Shown piece after piece: positions 22,034-31,292 of a DNA stretch of 39,824 bases. The DNA lies in the NCBI GenBank assembly GCA_964470965.1, contig CAYYIS010000045.1, positions 1 to 39,824 on the forward strand. Direction: 5' to 3'. The translations under genes and the position numbers were made by a program. The notes under the pieces are model-generated. The model was not told the DNA's origin. It did not search any database and saw only the letters and a program-made list of their open reading frames with translations. Source of the DNA: CAYYIS01 sp964470965. GTDB lineage: Bacteria; JAAXHH01; JABIQT01. How positions within the stretch are numbered: the first letter of the stretch is position 1; each line of letters starts with the position of its first letter.

Positions 22034-25000
22034 TCAGAAAAACGCTCTCACTTCAGCCCTGGCCGTGTGTACCACAGATCTTTGCGGGTCTGTTCTGCCG
22101 TCGTAGTTGATAAGCATACTGACGTTTTGACCGATCCGGTAGTCCAGGCTGCCATGCCATCTCCCGCTATTACCGCGACGCCTTCCGTTCACCATTTCGA
22201 AGGGAAGTGCGGCATTGCGGGATGCCTGTACGTTGGCCCAGTCGACCTCCAATCTAGCCCGTCCCTTTCCCCGGAATGAGTAGGTAACCCTCGGAACTAT
22301 ACTGATTATTGATGAATTCAATAGATGAAGACGATCCTTGTCGTATCCCCCAACGAGTTTGATGAATAACTCGAGAGGCTGGGTGGGGCGGTGTGAAAGA
22401 GTCACGAATCCATTGTTCGATATGATCCGAAAGCGCTCCCGTCCTGAATCAGTCCTGCGCCTGGAAGCTCTGGCGAATGTGAGTTCCGTAACCGTTTTAG
22501 GTGTCAACGAGGCCCTGACCCTGACAGATCTTTCAGCCTTGTACCTGTGTTCGCCGCCGGTGATCAATTGATTGTTCATTGTACTTAACCGCTGATACCG
22601 TAAACGTACCGAGATCCTTCGATGCTTGGGAAACAGAAACATATCATGCCTTAAGTTCATCGAACCTAGAACCGTGGTGCTGTCCTGCTGAAACTGATTG
22701 AGATTCAACAGATACAATGTTTTGCGGTTGTTGGATTTGGATTGTTCATCGACTGCTATATACGTGTCGCTGGACACATTCCTTAAAAGCGCACCAAGCG
22801 CTCCCGTCTGCGATTTTACTTTGCGATACATTTGAGATTGAAATCTAAAACTAGCCTTCACCCCCGTAACCGGTTCGAAAGTACCTACATTATCGTACTG
22901 TGCGATGTATTCACCGTCGGAATCGGGGATATACTCACCCGCGAGATCATCAAACCTGAGGTTTCCTCTGCCTCGCCCGACCCTGACATAGCGCCGGTTG
23001 GTCCTCGCGCTGCTCGTGTTATTGACTTCATAACGCATATCCATCGATATCGCCCGGCGCCAAGGGCTATACGCCACTCTTCCATCGATCAGGCTTTCGG
23101 TGTTGTCTGTCCCGTCAACTTCTTTAAACAACCTCCTCCTGTTGATCATCCGCGCCGACATGGTCAAAGAGCGCCATTCTTGTAGCGCGATGCTTTGCTG
23201 CAGCGTTCGTGCGGTTGATTCGTGCCTCCAATCCCTGGTGTTCGTGCCGGTTGGACCGACCACCGATGTAGTCCTGAAGGCGGCGGAGCTGAGCAACGAA
23301 ATATTACCGATTCGGACACTTTCAAACCCCGTGCTGACTTCCCTGAAATATTGACCTGCATCCAAGATTCCATTCTCATGCTGAATCTGATTTTCCTCGA
23401 GCACGCCTATAAAGGGTTTCACGTATCTTGAATCAAAAGATCCGCGGAACTGATTTCTGCGCCAACGATTCATGTATGCACGCTGTTCTGAATTGGAAGA
23501 GGGAAGGGGGATGGTCTGTCGCTCGGATCCAGCGCCGTATTCCTGGAAATCATATTTTATCTGAATTGAACGGGCGGGCGTAACAACCATTCCTACCTGT
23601 CGACGATTCGATAGGAAGCCATCCGCTCGCGACATCCTGCCCCACCCACCTGTAAACCGTGTATACTCCCCTACGGCATGACTGCCGTTAAACTCCATCA
23701 CTTGCCCCCTCCAGGATTGTAAAGCATCCTGGCCATATCTTCTATGATACTCCGCCTGATCCAGGCGGCCTGCGGGATTGAATGACCGCTGCACGTTTCG
23801 AAAAACACCGCTTGCAGACACATCGCCGAGGGAAGTCCGCCCGATACTCAAAGTGCGAGGGGCAATGTCTGTCTTAATGAGAAACGCGTTGCCGTGCCGA
23901 GCCCTCTGCTGCGGGCGGTTCGACTGAATATCTTCGTCGAATCCGCTGAAAGCAAACTCACCGGTCACGGACACCCCATTTATGGGAGTGGAACGCACGT
24001 CGAAGGCAAGAAGGGATTGGGAGGTGGGAAGAGGGAGCTGAGACGCGGAATTGACCGTTTCCTGTTCTGCTTCATTTGGTTTGCGAGATACACCCGGGGG
24101 CTGTAAACCAAAGTTCTGATAGGCTGCGCGATCATCGGATTCCCGAATGAAGGTTGTCCCGAACGCAATGTGTTCCCCCAATTTCATTTCCCCACGGCCA
24201 ATATACAAATTACGTCTGTACTGTTGATCGGAGGCTTCAAAATCGACTACGATCCTGGAGTCACCTGTTACCAGCCGGTTTCTTGTAAATGTTATTTGAG
24301 CACTGGTGTAATCTATGGCATAATCCTGGTCCTCCCCGCGAACCATTCGTTTACCATCGACCCACACCCGCTCTGTACCTGCGACCACCAGGATGGCCCG
24401 ATCACCTGTTTCCCCCGTGAGTTCATACGGGCCCTGATTACCTTCTACGCCCTGAAAGCGGTTCGTGGTGTACTTGCCGTCCGAAACTGCGGCAGCCAAC
24501 TGAAAGGAACCGTTGGGCGTGTTTATGTGGCTCTGAACTCCCTTGAGCTTACGGTTGTATCTACCGAGTATTGACTTGTCAAAGTTCAATGTATAATCAC
24601 CCATGGTAGTTGTCATATTGGGGGTTTTGACCTGTACTAAAACATTGTCCAATTCCTGCAGTTTCCGAGTGTTACCTTCCGGCTGGATCGGGCTGCTCTT
24701 GTCAGATAATATCGCTACAATATCAACATTTTCAGCTGCTTTTCCTGTAATCCGTATGCGAAGGGACTGACCTAACGATGCATCCCTGTGGGAACCGGTC
24801 AAAACACTGAAGGTTTTACTCCCGGTTACATCGAGACTTGAATTGATGCCTGAAAATGTATTCCGCAGCACGGAAGGCGTTTCGATGGTCTGCGTTGTTT
24901 TATGGGATTGGGTATCAGGCAGCACATGTTCGATCACCATGCGCCTGTGGATGTAGCTATTCTGCAGGGCGATAGGATATATTTCATAGGATACATGAAT

Positions 25001-25312
25001 TACTGAATGAGGCCTCTGCGTGCGAAAAAATGATAATTGTCCCCGCTCATAGTCCATTTCGTAATCAATATTTCTCAGAAGGGGTGTACCGACATCGGTC
25101 GAGACAAGGTCCGTGTGCAGGACAACAAAACGATCCGGCAACTGGTAAACGGCCTGGTCTGGTTTGAACGAAAATTGAATGGTTTTTTTATACAGGGATT
25201 TTGTGGAGTCTTGCAATGAATCAACCGCATAAGCAGTTGTAACATCACAGCTTAAAGCAAGTGTGGAGGCGAAGATGAAGAATAACGGGATAAAGGATAT
25301 TACGGTACGCAT
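22034..25312 (-). CDS. Large secreted/outer-membrane beta-rich protein of FCB-group type
   Basis: A 1092-residue protein with a Sec signal peptide (hydrophobic core 4-21, probable cleavage after A27-Y-A29). Two related segments of the form N/D-x-DY-x-x-DY-x-x-GQL-x-F occur at about 78-112 and 325-360. Between them, about 160-245, is a region around GQSLRIRITGKAAENVDIVA, SSPIQPEGNTRKLQ and GDYTLNF that resembles large Bacteroidetes/FCB outer-membrane proteins, including SprA-like ones. From about 370 to the end there are many alternating amphipathic strands, and the protein ends in Phe (EVRAFF), typical of BAM-inserted barrels. I infer an outer-membrane barrel with a periplasmic N-terminal part. 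No specific function is assigned. It is monocistronic. Confidence 0.75.
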   Translation of the reverse strand: MRTVISFIPLFFIFASTLALSCDVTTAYAVDSLQDSTKSLYKKTIQFSFKPDQAVYQLPDRFVVLHTDLVSTDVGTPLLRNIDYEMDYERGQLSFFRTQRPHSVIHVSYEIYPIALQNSYIHRRMVIEHVLPDTQSHKTTQTIETPSVLRNTFSGINSSLDVTGSKTFSVLTGSHRDASLGQSLRIRITGKAAENVDIVAILSDKSSPIQPEGNTRKLQELDNVLVQVKTPNMTTTMGDYTLNFDKSILGRYNRKLKGVQSHINTPNGSFQLAAAVSDGKYTTNRFQGVEGNQGPYELTGETGDRAILVVAGTERVWVDGKRMVRGEDQDYAIDYTSAQITFTRNRLVTGDSRIVVDFEASDQQYRRNLYIGRGEMKLGEHIAFGTTFIRESDDRAAYQNFGLQPPGVSRKPNEAEQETVNSASQLPLPTSQSLLAFDVRSTPINGVSVTGEFAFSGFDEDIQSNRPQQRARHGNAFLIKTDIAPRTLSIGRTSLGDVSASGVFRNVQRSFNPAGRLDQAEYHRRYGQDALQSWRGQVMEFNGSHAVGEYTRFTGGWGRMSRADGFLSNRRQVGMVVTPARSIQIKYDFQEYGAGSERQTIPLPSSNSEQRAYMNRWRRNQFRGSFDSRYVKPFIGVLEENQIQHENGILDAGQYFREVSTGFESVRIGNISLLSSAAFRTTSVVGPTGTNTRDWRHESTARTLQQSIALQEWRSLTMSARMINRRRLFKEVDGTDNTESLIDGRVAYSPWRRAISMDMRYEVNNTSSARTNRRYVRVGRGRGNLRFDDLAGEYIPDSDGEYIAQYDNVGTFEPVTGVKASFRFQSQMYRKVKSQTGALGALLRNVSSDTYIAVDEQSKSNNRKTLYLLNLNQFQQDSTTVLGSMNLRHDMFLFPKHRRISVRLRYQRLSTMNNQLITGGEHRYKAERSVRVRASLTPKTVTELTFARASRRRTDSGRERFRIISNNGFVTLSHRPTQPLELFIKLVGGYDKDRLHLLNSSIISIVPRVTYSFRGKGRARLEVDWANVQASRNAALPFEMVNGRRRGNSGRWHGSLDYRIGQNVSMLINYDGRTDPQRSVVHTARAEVRAFF

Positions 25313-25420
25313 ATCACGCCTACAGGTTTTTAGGAACCAACAGGTTGATAGATTTTAATACTTTCTTTATTAATATGAATCGATAAAAAGCATTAGCAAT
25401 ATGCGTATGGGGTCAACCCT

Positions 25421-26200
25421 CTATTGTAGTGTATTGTCACTTGCCGCTAACACGATGTCACGGCTGTGTTTTATAGCCCCGATCGGATCTGGCAGGGCGT
25501 CTTTCAGTTCGAGGCTGACGCCACCCCTGTAACCTGTCTCACGGAGGGTGTTTATTGTGGTGCGGATCATTTCATCCGTCAGGATACCGTCGCACAAGCT
25601 CAGGTGCAGGTCGTCGACGCCGTCATTATCGTCAAAATGTACATATCCCAATCTGTCACCCGCCCGGATGATCGCGTCGGATGGATCTTCACCTGAAATT
25701 TGGGCGTGCCCAATGTCGAGCAGCAGGTACAGATTGGGATGTGAGACGTCCTGAATGAACGACAGGGTTTCTGCGACAGTCGGCAATGACCGCCCGGGAA
25801 AATGTTCGATACAAACTTTAATATCAAATTCGGACGCCCTGTCAGCTAAATGCGCCAGGTGGCCGGCAAAGCGTGACAGGGCTCCGGTATCACTGGCGAA
25901 ATCCGGCACGACGTAGGCGTATCCTGCGTCAGCCCAAATGGCATGTTCAAATGCCTTGAGGAGATACGCTCTCGACTCCTTGGACCGTTCCGAATCATGA
26001 TCATCTAGGCTGTATCCCTCCGGAATGCCAAAAGAAAGACCTACGCAGGATACAGGCAGTTCTGGCTTTTCTGTTTGATCCTGAAAATCGATTGCCCGTA
26101 TGTCGATGTGCCGAAACCCAATGTCAGAAAGTGTCTTTACCCTTAGTGGGTTTTTATCGCTCAGAGCCCAGATACAACAGGACAGATACATGGAAGACAT
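25421..26200 (-). CDS. Xylose-isomerase-like TIM-barrel protein (sugar phosphate isomerase/epimerase family)
   Basis: A 259-residue AP-endonuclease-2/xylose-isomerase-type barrel. The metal-binding residues fall in the expected order: Glu in VCIEHFPG, Asp and His in LLDIGHAQ, His in VHFDDND, and Glu in SLELKD near the end. Such enzymes isomerise or epimerise ketoses, or act as myo-inosose dehydratases. The start is uncertain. ATGs at 26200 and 26191 immediately precede the first barrel strand (MYLSCCIWAL). An in-frame start at 26311 would overlap the sulfatase by 77 bp and add 37 residues that do not resemble the family. It is the last gene of the RraA-aldolase-sulfatase run. Confidence 0.82.
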   Translation of the reverse strand: MSSMYLSCCIWALSDKNPLRVKTLSDIGFRHIDIRAIDFQDQTEKPELPVSCVGLSFGIPEGYSLDDHDSERSKESRAYLLKAFEHAIWADAGYAYVVPDFASDTGALSRFAGHLAHLADRASEFDIKVCIEHFPGRSLPTVAETLSFIQDVSHPNLYLLLDIGHAQISGEDPSDAIIRAGDRLGYVHFDDNDGVDDLHLSLCDGILTDEMIRTTINTLRETGYRGGVSLELKDALPDPIGAIKHSRDIVLAASDNTLQ

Positions 26201-26234
26201 CCCGGGATGGTGTTGGTCGGTTTGAGGCAATAGA

Positions 26235-27602
26235 CTATTCGGTCTGATTGTACATTTCGTTGTTAAATTGTTGTCCAAGTTCAAGAATACCGGTTTTGGG
26301 ATCTCTAACACCGGTGTCGAACGGATCCCCCGTTTCTTCGATCCATCTTGACAGCCGCGCTTCCTGTTCGTTCTGACAATCGATATAATCGGGTGATCCG
26401 GCCAGATTGTTCAATTCATAGGGGTCGCTGTCCCGGTCGAACAACACCGGGCCGTATTCATCTTTGTACCATCGTGCGTATACCCAACGGTCCGTTCGTA
26501 ATCCTCGCCAGAACCCTACCCACTCCCCCCGATGGGGCCAACCAGGACCCAATATCTGCAAGTAAACGGAATCTGACCGGGGGCCGTCAGCACCAAGCAG
26601 GTGATGCGACTGGTCGACGCCCTGTACGGAATCGGGAATCTTTGCATCACATAGACTGAGAATAGTCGGCATGAGATCCACGCTGCTTACGAGAGCGTCT
26701 GAGCGTACACCTGCAGGGATGTGCCCCGGCCATCGGGCAACGAATGGCACGTGGATCGACTCCTCGTACGGGGTAGCTTTTGATGCCCGAAACGAGTGAT
26801 GCATCCAGCGGTCCATGGGTTTGCCGTAACCATGGCTGCTGAGATGATCACCGTGGTCGGATGTGAAAATCAGGATGGTATCGTCTGAAATACCCAGCCG
26901 CTCCATAGCCTCAACAACCCTGCCGAATTGCGCGTCGAGACCAGTTATGTTACCGTAATAATCAGCTATTTCCTTCCGGGCGAAAGCAGCCATCTGGTCC
27001 GGTACGTTAGGCGGCAGATCCACTTTCTCAGGATCGTAGATATCATAGGCATCCGGATATTCGTCATAAGGCCAGTGCGGCGGTCCCCAACTCATGATCA
27101 GACAGAAGGGATCTGTGGATGATTCCATGAATCTAATGGCCAGGTCCGTTTCGATTTCCGGCGCCCAGCCGTCCATGGAAATGGGCCCTGTTTCGTTCTC
27201 GAAATAATCCGTCTTGTAGTAGCTGTGCCGGCAGTCGTAAGCGGCCATATAGTCGAAACCGGATCTGTTATCCTGGGTATAGGGGGGATATCCAAGATGC
27301 CATTTTCCAACATAACCAGTCGTGTACCCCGCTCGTTTCAAAACATCTGGAAGGACGGCCTGGTTGGGATGCAGGCTGTATTCATTATCAAGGACCCCGT
27401 TGCAATGAGAATACCGCCCGGTCATCAGTTGACCACGATAGGGCGAACAGATCGGACAGCTGGAGTACACCTGGTCCAGTACGATCCCCTGACTTGCGAG
27501 AAGATCCAGGTTCGGTGTCTCTATAACGGGATTGTCGCTCGTTCCCATCGCTGAGTACCGGTGCTGGTCGTCAAATATGAAGACTACATTTGGACGGTCC
27601 AT
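26235..27602 (-). CDS. Sulfatase without signal peptide
   Basis: A 455-residue alkaline-phosphatase-superfamily sulfatase. The formylglycine signature is C52-S-P-Y-R56-G, a Cys-type site matured by formylglycine-generating enzyme. Metal ligands D11-D12 (FIFDDQH) are present, as are Lys/His in GKWHLG near 98-103 and Asp-His in FTSDHGDH near 248-255. The C-terminal subdomain ends normally. Most environmental sulfatases are exported, but this one begins directly with PNVVFIFDD and so should act in the cytosol on an imported sulfate ester. GGGAG lies 11 bases before the ATG. It starts 6 bp after the HpcH/HpaI aldolase gene, so the two are co-expressed. The substrate is unknown. Confidence 0.92.
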   Translation of the reverse strand: MDRPNVVFIFDDQHRYSAMGTSDNPVIETPNLDLLASQGIVLDQVYSSCPICSPYRGQLMTGRYSHCNGVLDNEYSLHPNQAVLPDVLKRAGYTTGYVGKWHLGYPPYTQDNRSGFDYMAAYDCRHSYYKTDYFENETGPISMDGWAPEIETDLAIRFMESSTDPFCLIMSWGPPHWPYDEYPDAYDIYDPEKVDLPPNVPDQMAAFARKEIADYYGNITGLDAQFGRVVEAMERLGISDDTILIFTSDHGDHLSSHGYGKPMDRWMHHSFRASKATPYEESIHVPFVARWPGHIPAGVRSDALVSSVDLMPTILSLCDAKIPDSVQGVDQSHHLLGADGPRSDSVYLQILGPGWPHRGEWVGFWRGLRTDRWVYARWYKDEYGPVLFDRDSDPYELNNLAGSPDYIDCQNEQEARLSRWIEETGDPFDTGVRDPKTGILELGQQFNNEMYNQTE

Positions 27603-27608
27603 TAAGCA

Positions 27609-28397
27609 CTACGCTCCCTCGACGGCTTTGCGAAGGTCGTTTCCATTGTCTTTCCACCAGGAATGCAGGATGCTGATATCCGTACCTATGTTAAAATGGC
27701 GTACCCCCATGTCGAGGTAGTACCTGGCCTGGTCCGGGGTTCCTATTTCCGCCCGGGGCTGCACCCCTGCCTTAAGCGCCATTTCAATGACCCGACGCTC
27801 CGTTTCTTTAACCTCGGGGGCACCCATATTACCTGCCATTCCGGTGTTTACGGAATAATCAGCCGGTCCCCATTGGATCATATCTATACCATCCATTTCA
27901 AGAATTTCTTCCAGAATTTCTACGGCGGCCTTCTTTTCGATCATGACTGCCACGACAATTTCATTTAAAGCCTGTACATATTCAGCGCCGCCACCGTAAC
28001 CCATGTAGGAAAACCTCCGAGTGGCAACACCGTATGATCCGTCTGTATCGGGGGTATCTGGACGACAGAGGCGGACGCATTCTCTGAACTCATCAGCCGT
28101 TTTACAATCTGCGAACAGTACACTCTGAAAACCGGAACCGATTGCCCGTTGGGCGAGAAAACCGCGAGACTCCGCATCAACCTTTATCATCATGCCGAGA
28201 TCGTGTATTTCCCCCGCCCGGCACAGGTGATCCAGATCATGAAGATGATACGGGGTATATTCGCCTACAAATTCCACGTAATCATATAAACCGGTGTGGC
28301 CGACAGCCTCCACGATTGAGGGCCATACGCTATGTATGTGAGTAGCGATGGAAGGCTTACCGTCTTTCAGTATTTGCCGCAATTTGTTGGGGCGCAT
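27609..28397 (-). CDS. HpcH/HpaI family class II pyruvate aldolase
   Basis: A 262-residue TIM-barrel protein of the metal-dependent aldolase family that splits 4-hydroxy-2-oxo acids to pyruvate and an aldehyde. The metal ligands are visible as E154 in AVMIEKKAAVE and D180 in QWGPADYS. The catalytic His is probably in the EYTPYHLHD segment (46-54). The closest recognisable relatives are 2-keto-3-deoxy sugar-acid and HHED aldolases. It begins 18 bp after the RraA-like gene and ends 6 bp before the sulfatase, so two aldolase-type enzymes sit side by side in one operon. The start at 28397 is supported by AGGAGA about seven bases upstream. Confidence 0.9.
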   Translation of the reverse strand: MRPNKLRQILKDGKPSIATHIHSVWPSIVEAVGHTGLYDYVEFVGEYTPYHLHDLDHLCRAGEIHDLGMMIKVDAESRGFLAQRAIGSGFQSVLFADCKTADEFRECVRLCRPDTPDTDGSYGVATRRFSYMGYGGGAEYVQALNEIVVAVMIEKKAAVEILEEILEMDGIDMIQWGPADYSVNTGMAGNMGAPEVKETERRVIEMALKAGVQPRAEIGTPDQARYYLDMGVRHFNIGTDISILHSWWKDNGNDLRKAVEGA

Positions 28398-28415
28398 TCT
28401 TCTCTCCTGTATCGC

Positions 28416-29228
28416 TTACTGGTTGCTACACCAAACTTTAAATTCAGCTTCCATTTCCGGCGTCCACTCACGATCTATTTCGCCCGGGGTATATTTTTCT
28501 TCCCTCAACATCTGATGGCCCCAGGCATCCCGGGTTCTTGTATCCTCTGATTGCACCACCACTTCTTCAGCGAGGTGTGCGGGGACAAAGATAACTCCCG
28601 CCCGGGTGCCAAGCACCACATCGCCCGGAATAACAGTGGCATCCCCTATTTTGATGGGAATGTTGATACCTGTCAATGTGACGTCGTTGATTGCTGTGGG
28701 ATCCACACCTCGTACATAGGTGGCCATCGGAATCTCTTGTAACCTCTGGAGGTCCCGGATCCCGCCGTCGATCACCATTCCTGTTCCGGTTTTCGCGAAG
28801 ATCGAATTTCCGAGATTATCACCGGCAAACGTGCCGTCTTTTACTTTTCCAAACAGGTCAATTACGATGGTGTCGTTCTGTTCCATGGTATCAATGACCC
28901 AGGAATTCTGACCCCCTATACATCCCTGCTGATTCCCCTGCTCCTGTATTACATTCTGCAGGTCCGGCCTGACGGGAATAAAGGCACCGGTAACCGCGCG
29001 ACCCACCAGGGTTCTATCAGGATGAAGCATCATCCAGTCTCCGGCGAATTGATGTTTGTACCCTTTGCCTCCAATGGTCCCCCAGGCTTCTTCTATGGTA
29101 ACGGCCTTCATACGTTCCAGAATATCATCGGATACCCGCGGTCTGCCGTCTTCAAACCGGTCACCGGTCCATTCCCTGGTGATTTCTCTCAATAAATCCG
29201 GCGAGCTCAACCCAATTGCAGGAATCAT
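28416..29228 (-). CDS. RraA / HMG-aldolase family protein (second copy)
   Basis: A 270-residue member of the RraA-like family, about 30 residues longer than the copy at 17419. The central pattern is GDNLGNSIFAKTGTGMVIDGGIRD (split here as GNSIFAKTGTG and GMVIDGGIRD), with the pyruvate-binding Arg and metal-site Asp. A second signature GDVVLGTRAGVIFVP follows. The N-terminal 60 residues and the Trp-rich C-terminus (REWTPEMEAEF) are extra. The start at 29228 has GGGAG eight bases upstream; a GTG at 29255 lacks one. It heads the aldolase-sulfatase-isomerase run and lies 155 bp downstream of the SPFH gene. Confidence 0.85.
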   Translation of the reverse strand: MIPAIGLSSPDLLREITREWTGDRFEDGRPRVSDDILERMKAVTIEEAWGTIGGKGYKHQFAGDWMMLHPDRTLVGRAVTGAFIPVRPDLQNVIQEQGNQQGCIGGQNSWVIDTMEQNDTIVIDLFGKVKDGTFAGDNLGNSIFAKTGTGMVIDGGIRDLQRLQEIPMATYVRGVDPTAINDVTLTGINIPIKIGDATVIPGDVVLGTRAGVIFVPAHLAEEVVVQSEDTRTRDAWGHQMLREEKYTPGEIDREWTPEMEAEFKVWCSNQ

Positions 29229-29383
29229 GCTGTTTGCTCCCTGGTTAAACAGCACAACAGGCCAGCAGGATACAAATATTTGTCCTGAAACTGACCTGTT
29301 GTCTTGATGAAAAATAAAGATGAATCGGTATCAGTACCTTTGCATGCTCCGCCCTACGACGCCTGACGGTTAAACCGAACCTT

Positions 29384-30199
29384 CTACCGCTGGGCGTTCA
29401 GAGTACGCAAATCTATAAACGGCATGGCGTCACCGATGACCTGAGGGAAATGCCCATCCCATTTTTCGATGGCACGAAGCTGTAGCAAAGTGGGGGTAAT
29501 GGTCATACGTTGTAACCTCTGGGATTCTGCCTGCGCCTGGGCCTGCGTGATTGTTTGTTCCGCCTCGACGCGAATGCGGTCGAGATCTCTCGATGCCTTC
29601 AGGGCAGCCTGTTCCGCTGTTTGTTTCGCTTCGATGGCATCGTTGAACGTCTGTGAAAATGAGAAGTCGATGATATTGAATTCATCGACCATGATACTGA
29701 AATTACGTAATCGTTCGGTCAATAGTTCTTTAGATGTCGCTGACACTTCGGAACGGCGTGTGATTAATTCTTCTGCTGTAAACTGGGCCGTTACGGCTTT
29801 CATCGCTTCCTGAACAGCAGGGTCGATTACCCGTCCTTTGAATGACAGACCGATGTCCTGGTACAGGGTGTTCACAGCGTTCGGATCCACATGGTAATTG
29901 ACTGCGATGGTAGAAGATACGGTCTGAAGGTCCTTCGATGCCCCTGTCGCTGATGTTTCGCTCTTCTGTATCTTAACATCAACCGTGATTATGTCTTCCA
30001 CGAAGGGTATTTTAAACTGGAGCCCTTCCCCCAAAATTCCCTCCTGGACACCGCCGAACCTACTGAACACAACCCCTCGTTCACCGGGGCCAACCGTTTC
30101 GAAGGCACTCATTGCTAAGAGCACCATTCCTACTATCAAACCTATTTTTAAGATTTTTCCCGTTTGTATATTCGGCAACTGTTCATTGAACTCTGACAT
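29384..30199 (-). CDS. SPFH/prohibitin-family membrane protein
   Basis: A 271-residue protein with one N-terminal transmembrane helix (about 16-33), an SPFH domain (about 34-190) beginning VGPGERGVVFSRFG, and a coiled coil rich in Ala/Glu/Gln (about 185-230). The layout matches bacterial prohibitin-like proteins that form oligomeric membrane scaffolds and modulate FtsH-type proteolysis. GGAGG stands five bases before the ATG at 30199; a TTG four codons earlier overlaps that site and is rejected. It lies 43 bp downstream of two zinc dehydrogenase genes. No NfeD or FtsH gene is nearby, so its connection to neighbours is unclear. Confidence 0.9.
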   Translation of the reverse strand: MSEFNEQLPNIQTGKILKIGLIVGMVLLAMSAFETVGPGERGVVFSRFGGVQEGILGEGLQFKIPFVEDIITVDVKIQKSETSATGASKDLQTVSSTIAVNYHVDPNAVNTLYQDIGLSFKGRVIDPAVQEAMKAVTAQFTAEELITRRSEVSATSKELLTERLRNFSIMVDEFNIIDFSFSQTFNDAIEAKQTAEQAALKASRDLDRIRVEAEQTITQAQAQAESQRLQRMTITPTLLQLRAIEKWDGHFPQVIGDAMPFIDLRTLNAQR

Positions 30200-30242
30200 C
30201 TTAACCTCCAAGATTGTGAATGTGAATGAAAAATTGATTTAC

Positions 30243-31277
30243 TCAGGCATCGTCCGCAATGCAGATCAAAGATTTTAGGGAATCGCCCGCTTGCGCTGTG
30301 AGTCGGAAGCCAACCTCCGTTTTTTCTATGGGAAACCTATGGGTGACCACCATGTCCGCCGTGACCAAGCCCATTTCGATGATATCCATCGCGGCACGCG
30401 TGTCGTCGGGACCGCATGAATAACTGCTTACCAGGCTGATTTCATTGAAATACAGGTCAAAAGGTTTAAGGTCAAGTACATCTTTCTCCGGTGTGGACAT
30501 AAAAAATAACACCGTGCCACCCTTGCCGGCGCACGCTATGCCCGACTTCATGGCGGGTATGCTGCCCGGTCCCACGATCACCACGTCTGCCATAATTCCG
30601 TCTGTTAATTCATGAACTGCTTCCTCCAGATTCCTCTCTCCGGCATGAACGACCGCATCCATGCCGAGTTCCAGCCCCTTCTCTAACCGGTACGGAACCA
30701 TGTCGGCACCGATTATCTGTTTAGCACCATAGTGTCGTGCGATGATGCCGTTTAATAGTCCCATGAATCCGAGACCGATGATCAACACAATATCACCCGG
30801 ACGGATTTGAGCCCGCCTGACAGCCTTAACGGAACATGCAACCGGTTCGATTAGCGCCGCATCGTCGAAGGACATCGCATCGGGGATTACTAAGGTATCG
30901 TTGCGCAGGTTGATCTCGGGAATGCGCACGTATTCTGCGATTGCGCCCGGGTCCAGCTGAGAACCTTTCCAGGTCGGACACATGGTATAGTTCCCACGTT
31001 GGCAAAGTCGGCACCGGAAACAGGGAGCATGGTGATGAATAAATACCCTGTCTCCCGGTTTGTACATATCGACTTCTGCGCCCACCGCTTCTATTACCCC
31101 CGACGGTTCGTGTCCAATGACGATCGGGGCTTTCCTTCTTATGTACCAAGGCGTTACATCACCACTGCAGATACCGCACCGTCTCATGTGAACCAGGGCA
31201 TCTCTTGGACCCGGTTCCGGGACCGGCATATCTTCCAGTCTGATGTCATCTATATCGTAAACTTTTATTGCTTTCAT
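30243..31277 (-). CDS. Zinc-dependent MDR alcohol/sorbitol-type dehydrogenase
   Basis: A 344-residue medium-chain dehydrogenase. Catalytic-zinc residues are C37 (GICSGD) and H56-E57 (GHEPSG); the structural zinc uses C86, C89, C92 and C100. The NAD-binding domain starts at LIIGLGFMGLL. Such enzymes oxidise polyols, sugars or threonine-like substrates to the ketone. It lies 15 bp after a second MDR gene (31293-32318), with which it shares the overall architecture but only moderate residue identity, so the two probably act on different intermediates. The start ATG at 31277 matches the family N-terminus. Confidence 0.92.
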   Translation of the reverse strand: MKAIKVYDIDDIRLEDMPVPEPGPRDALVHMRRCGICSGDVTPWYIRRKAPIVIGHEPSGVIEAVGAEVDMYKPGDRVFIHHHAPCFRCRLCQRGNYTMCPTWKGSQLDPGAIAEYVRIPEINLRNDTLVIPDAMSFDDAALIEPVACSVKAVRRAQIRPGDIVLIIGLGFMGLLNGIIARHYGAKQIIGADMVPYRLEKGLELGMDAVVHAGERNLEEAVHELTDGIMADVVIVGPGSIPAMKSGIACAGKGGTVLFFMSTPEKDVLDLKPFDLYFNEISLVSSYSCGPDDTRAAMDIIEMGLVTADMVVTHRFPIEKTEVGFRLTAQAGDSLKSLICIADDA

Positions 31278-31292
31278 AAAACCGAATACGCA

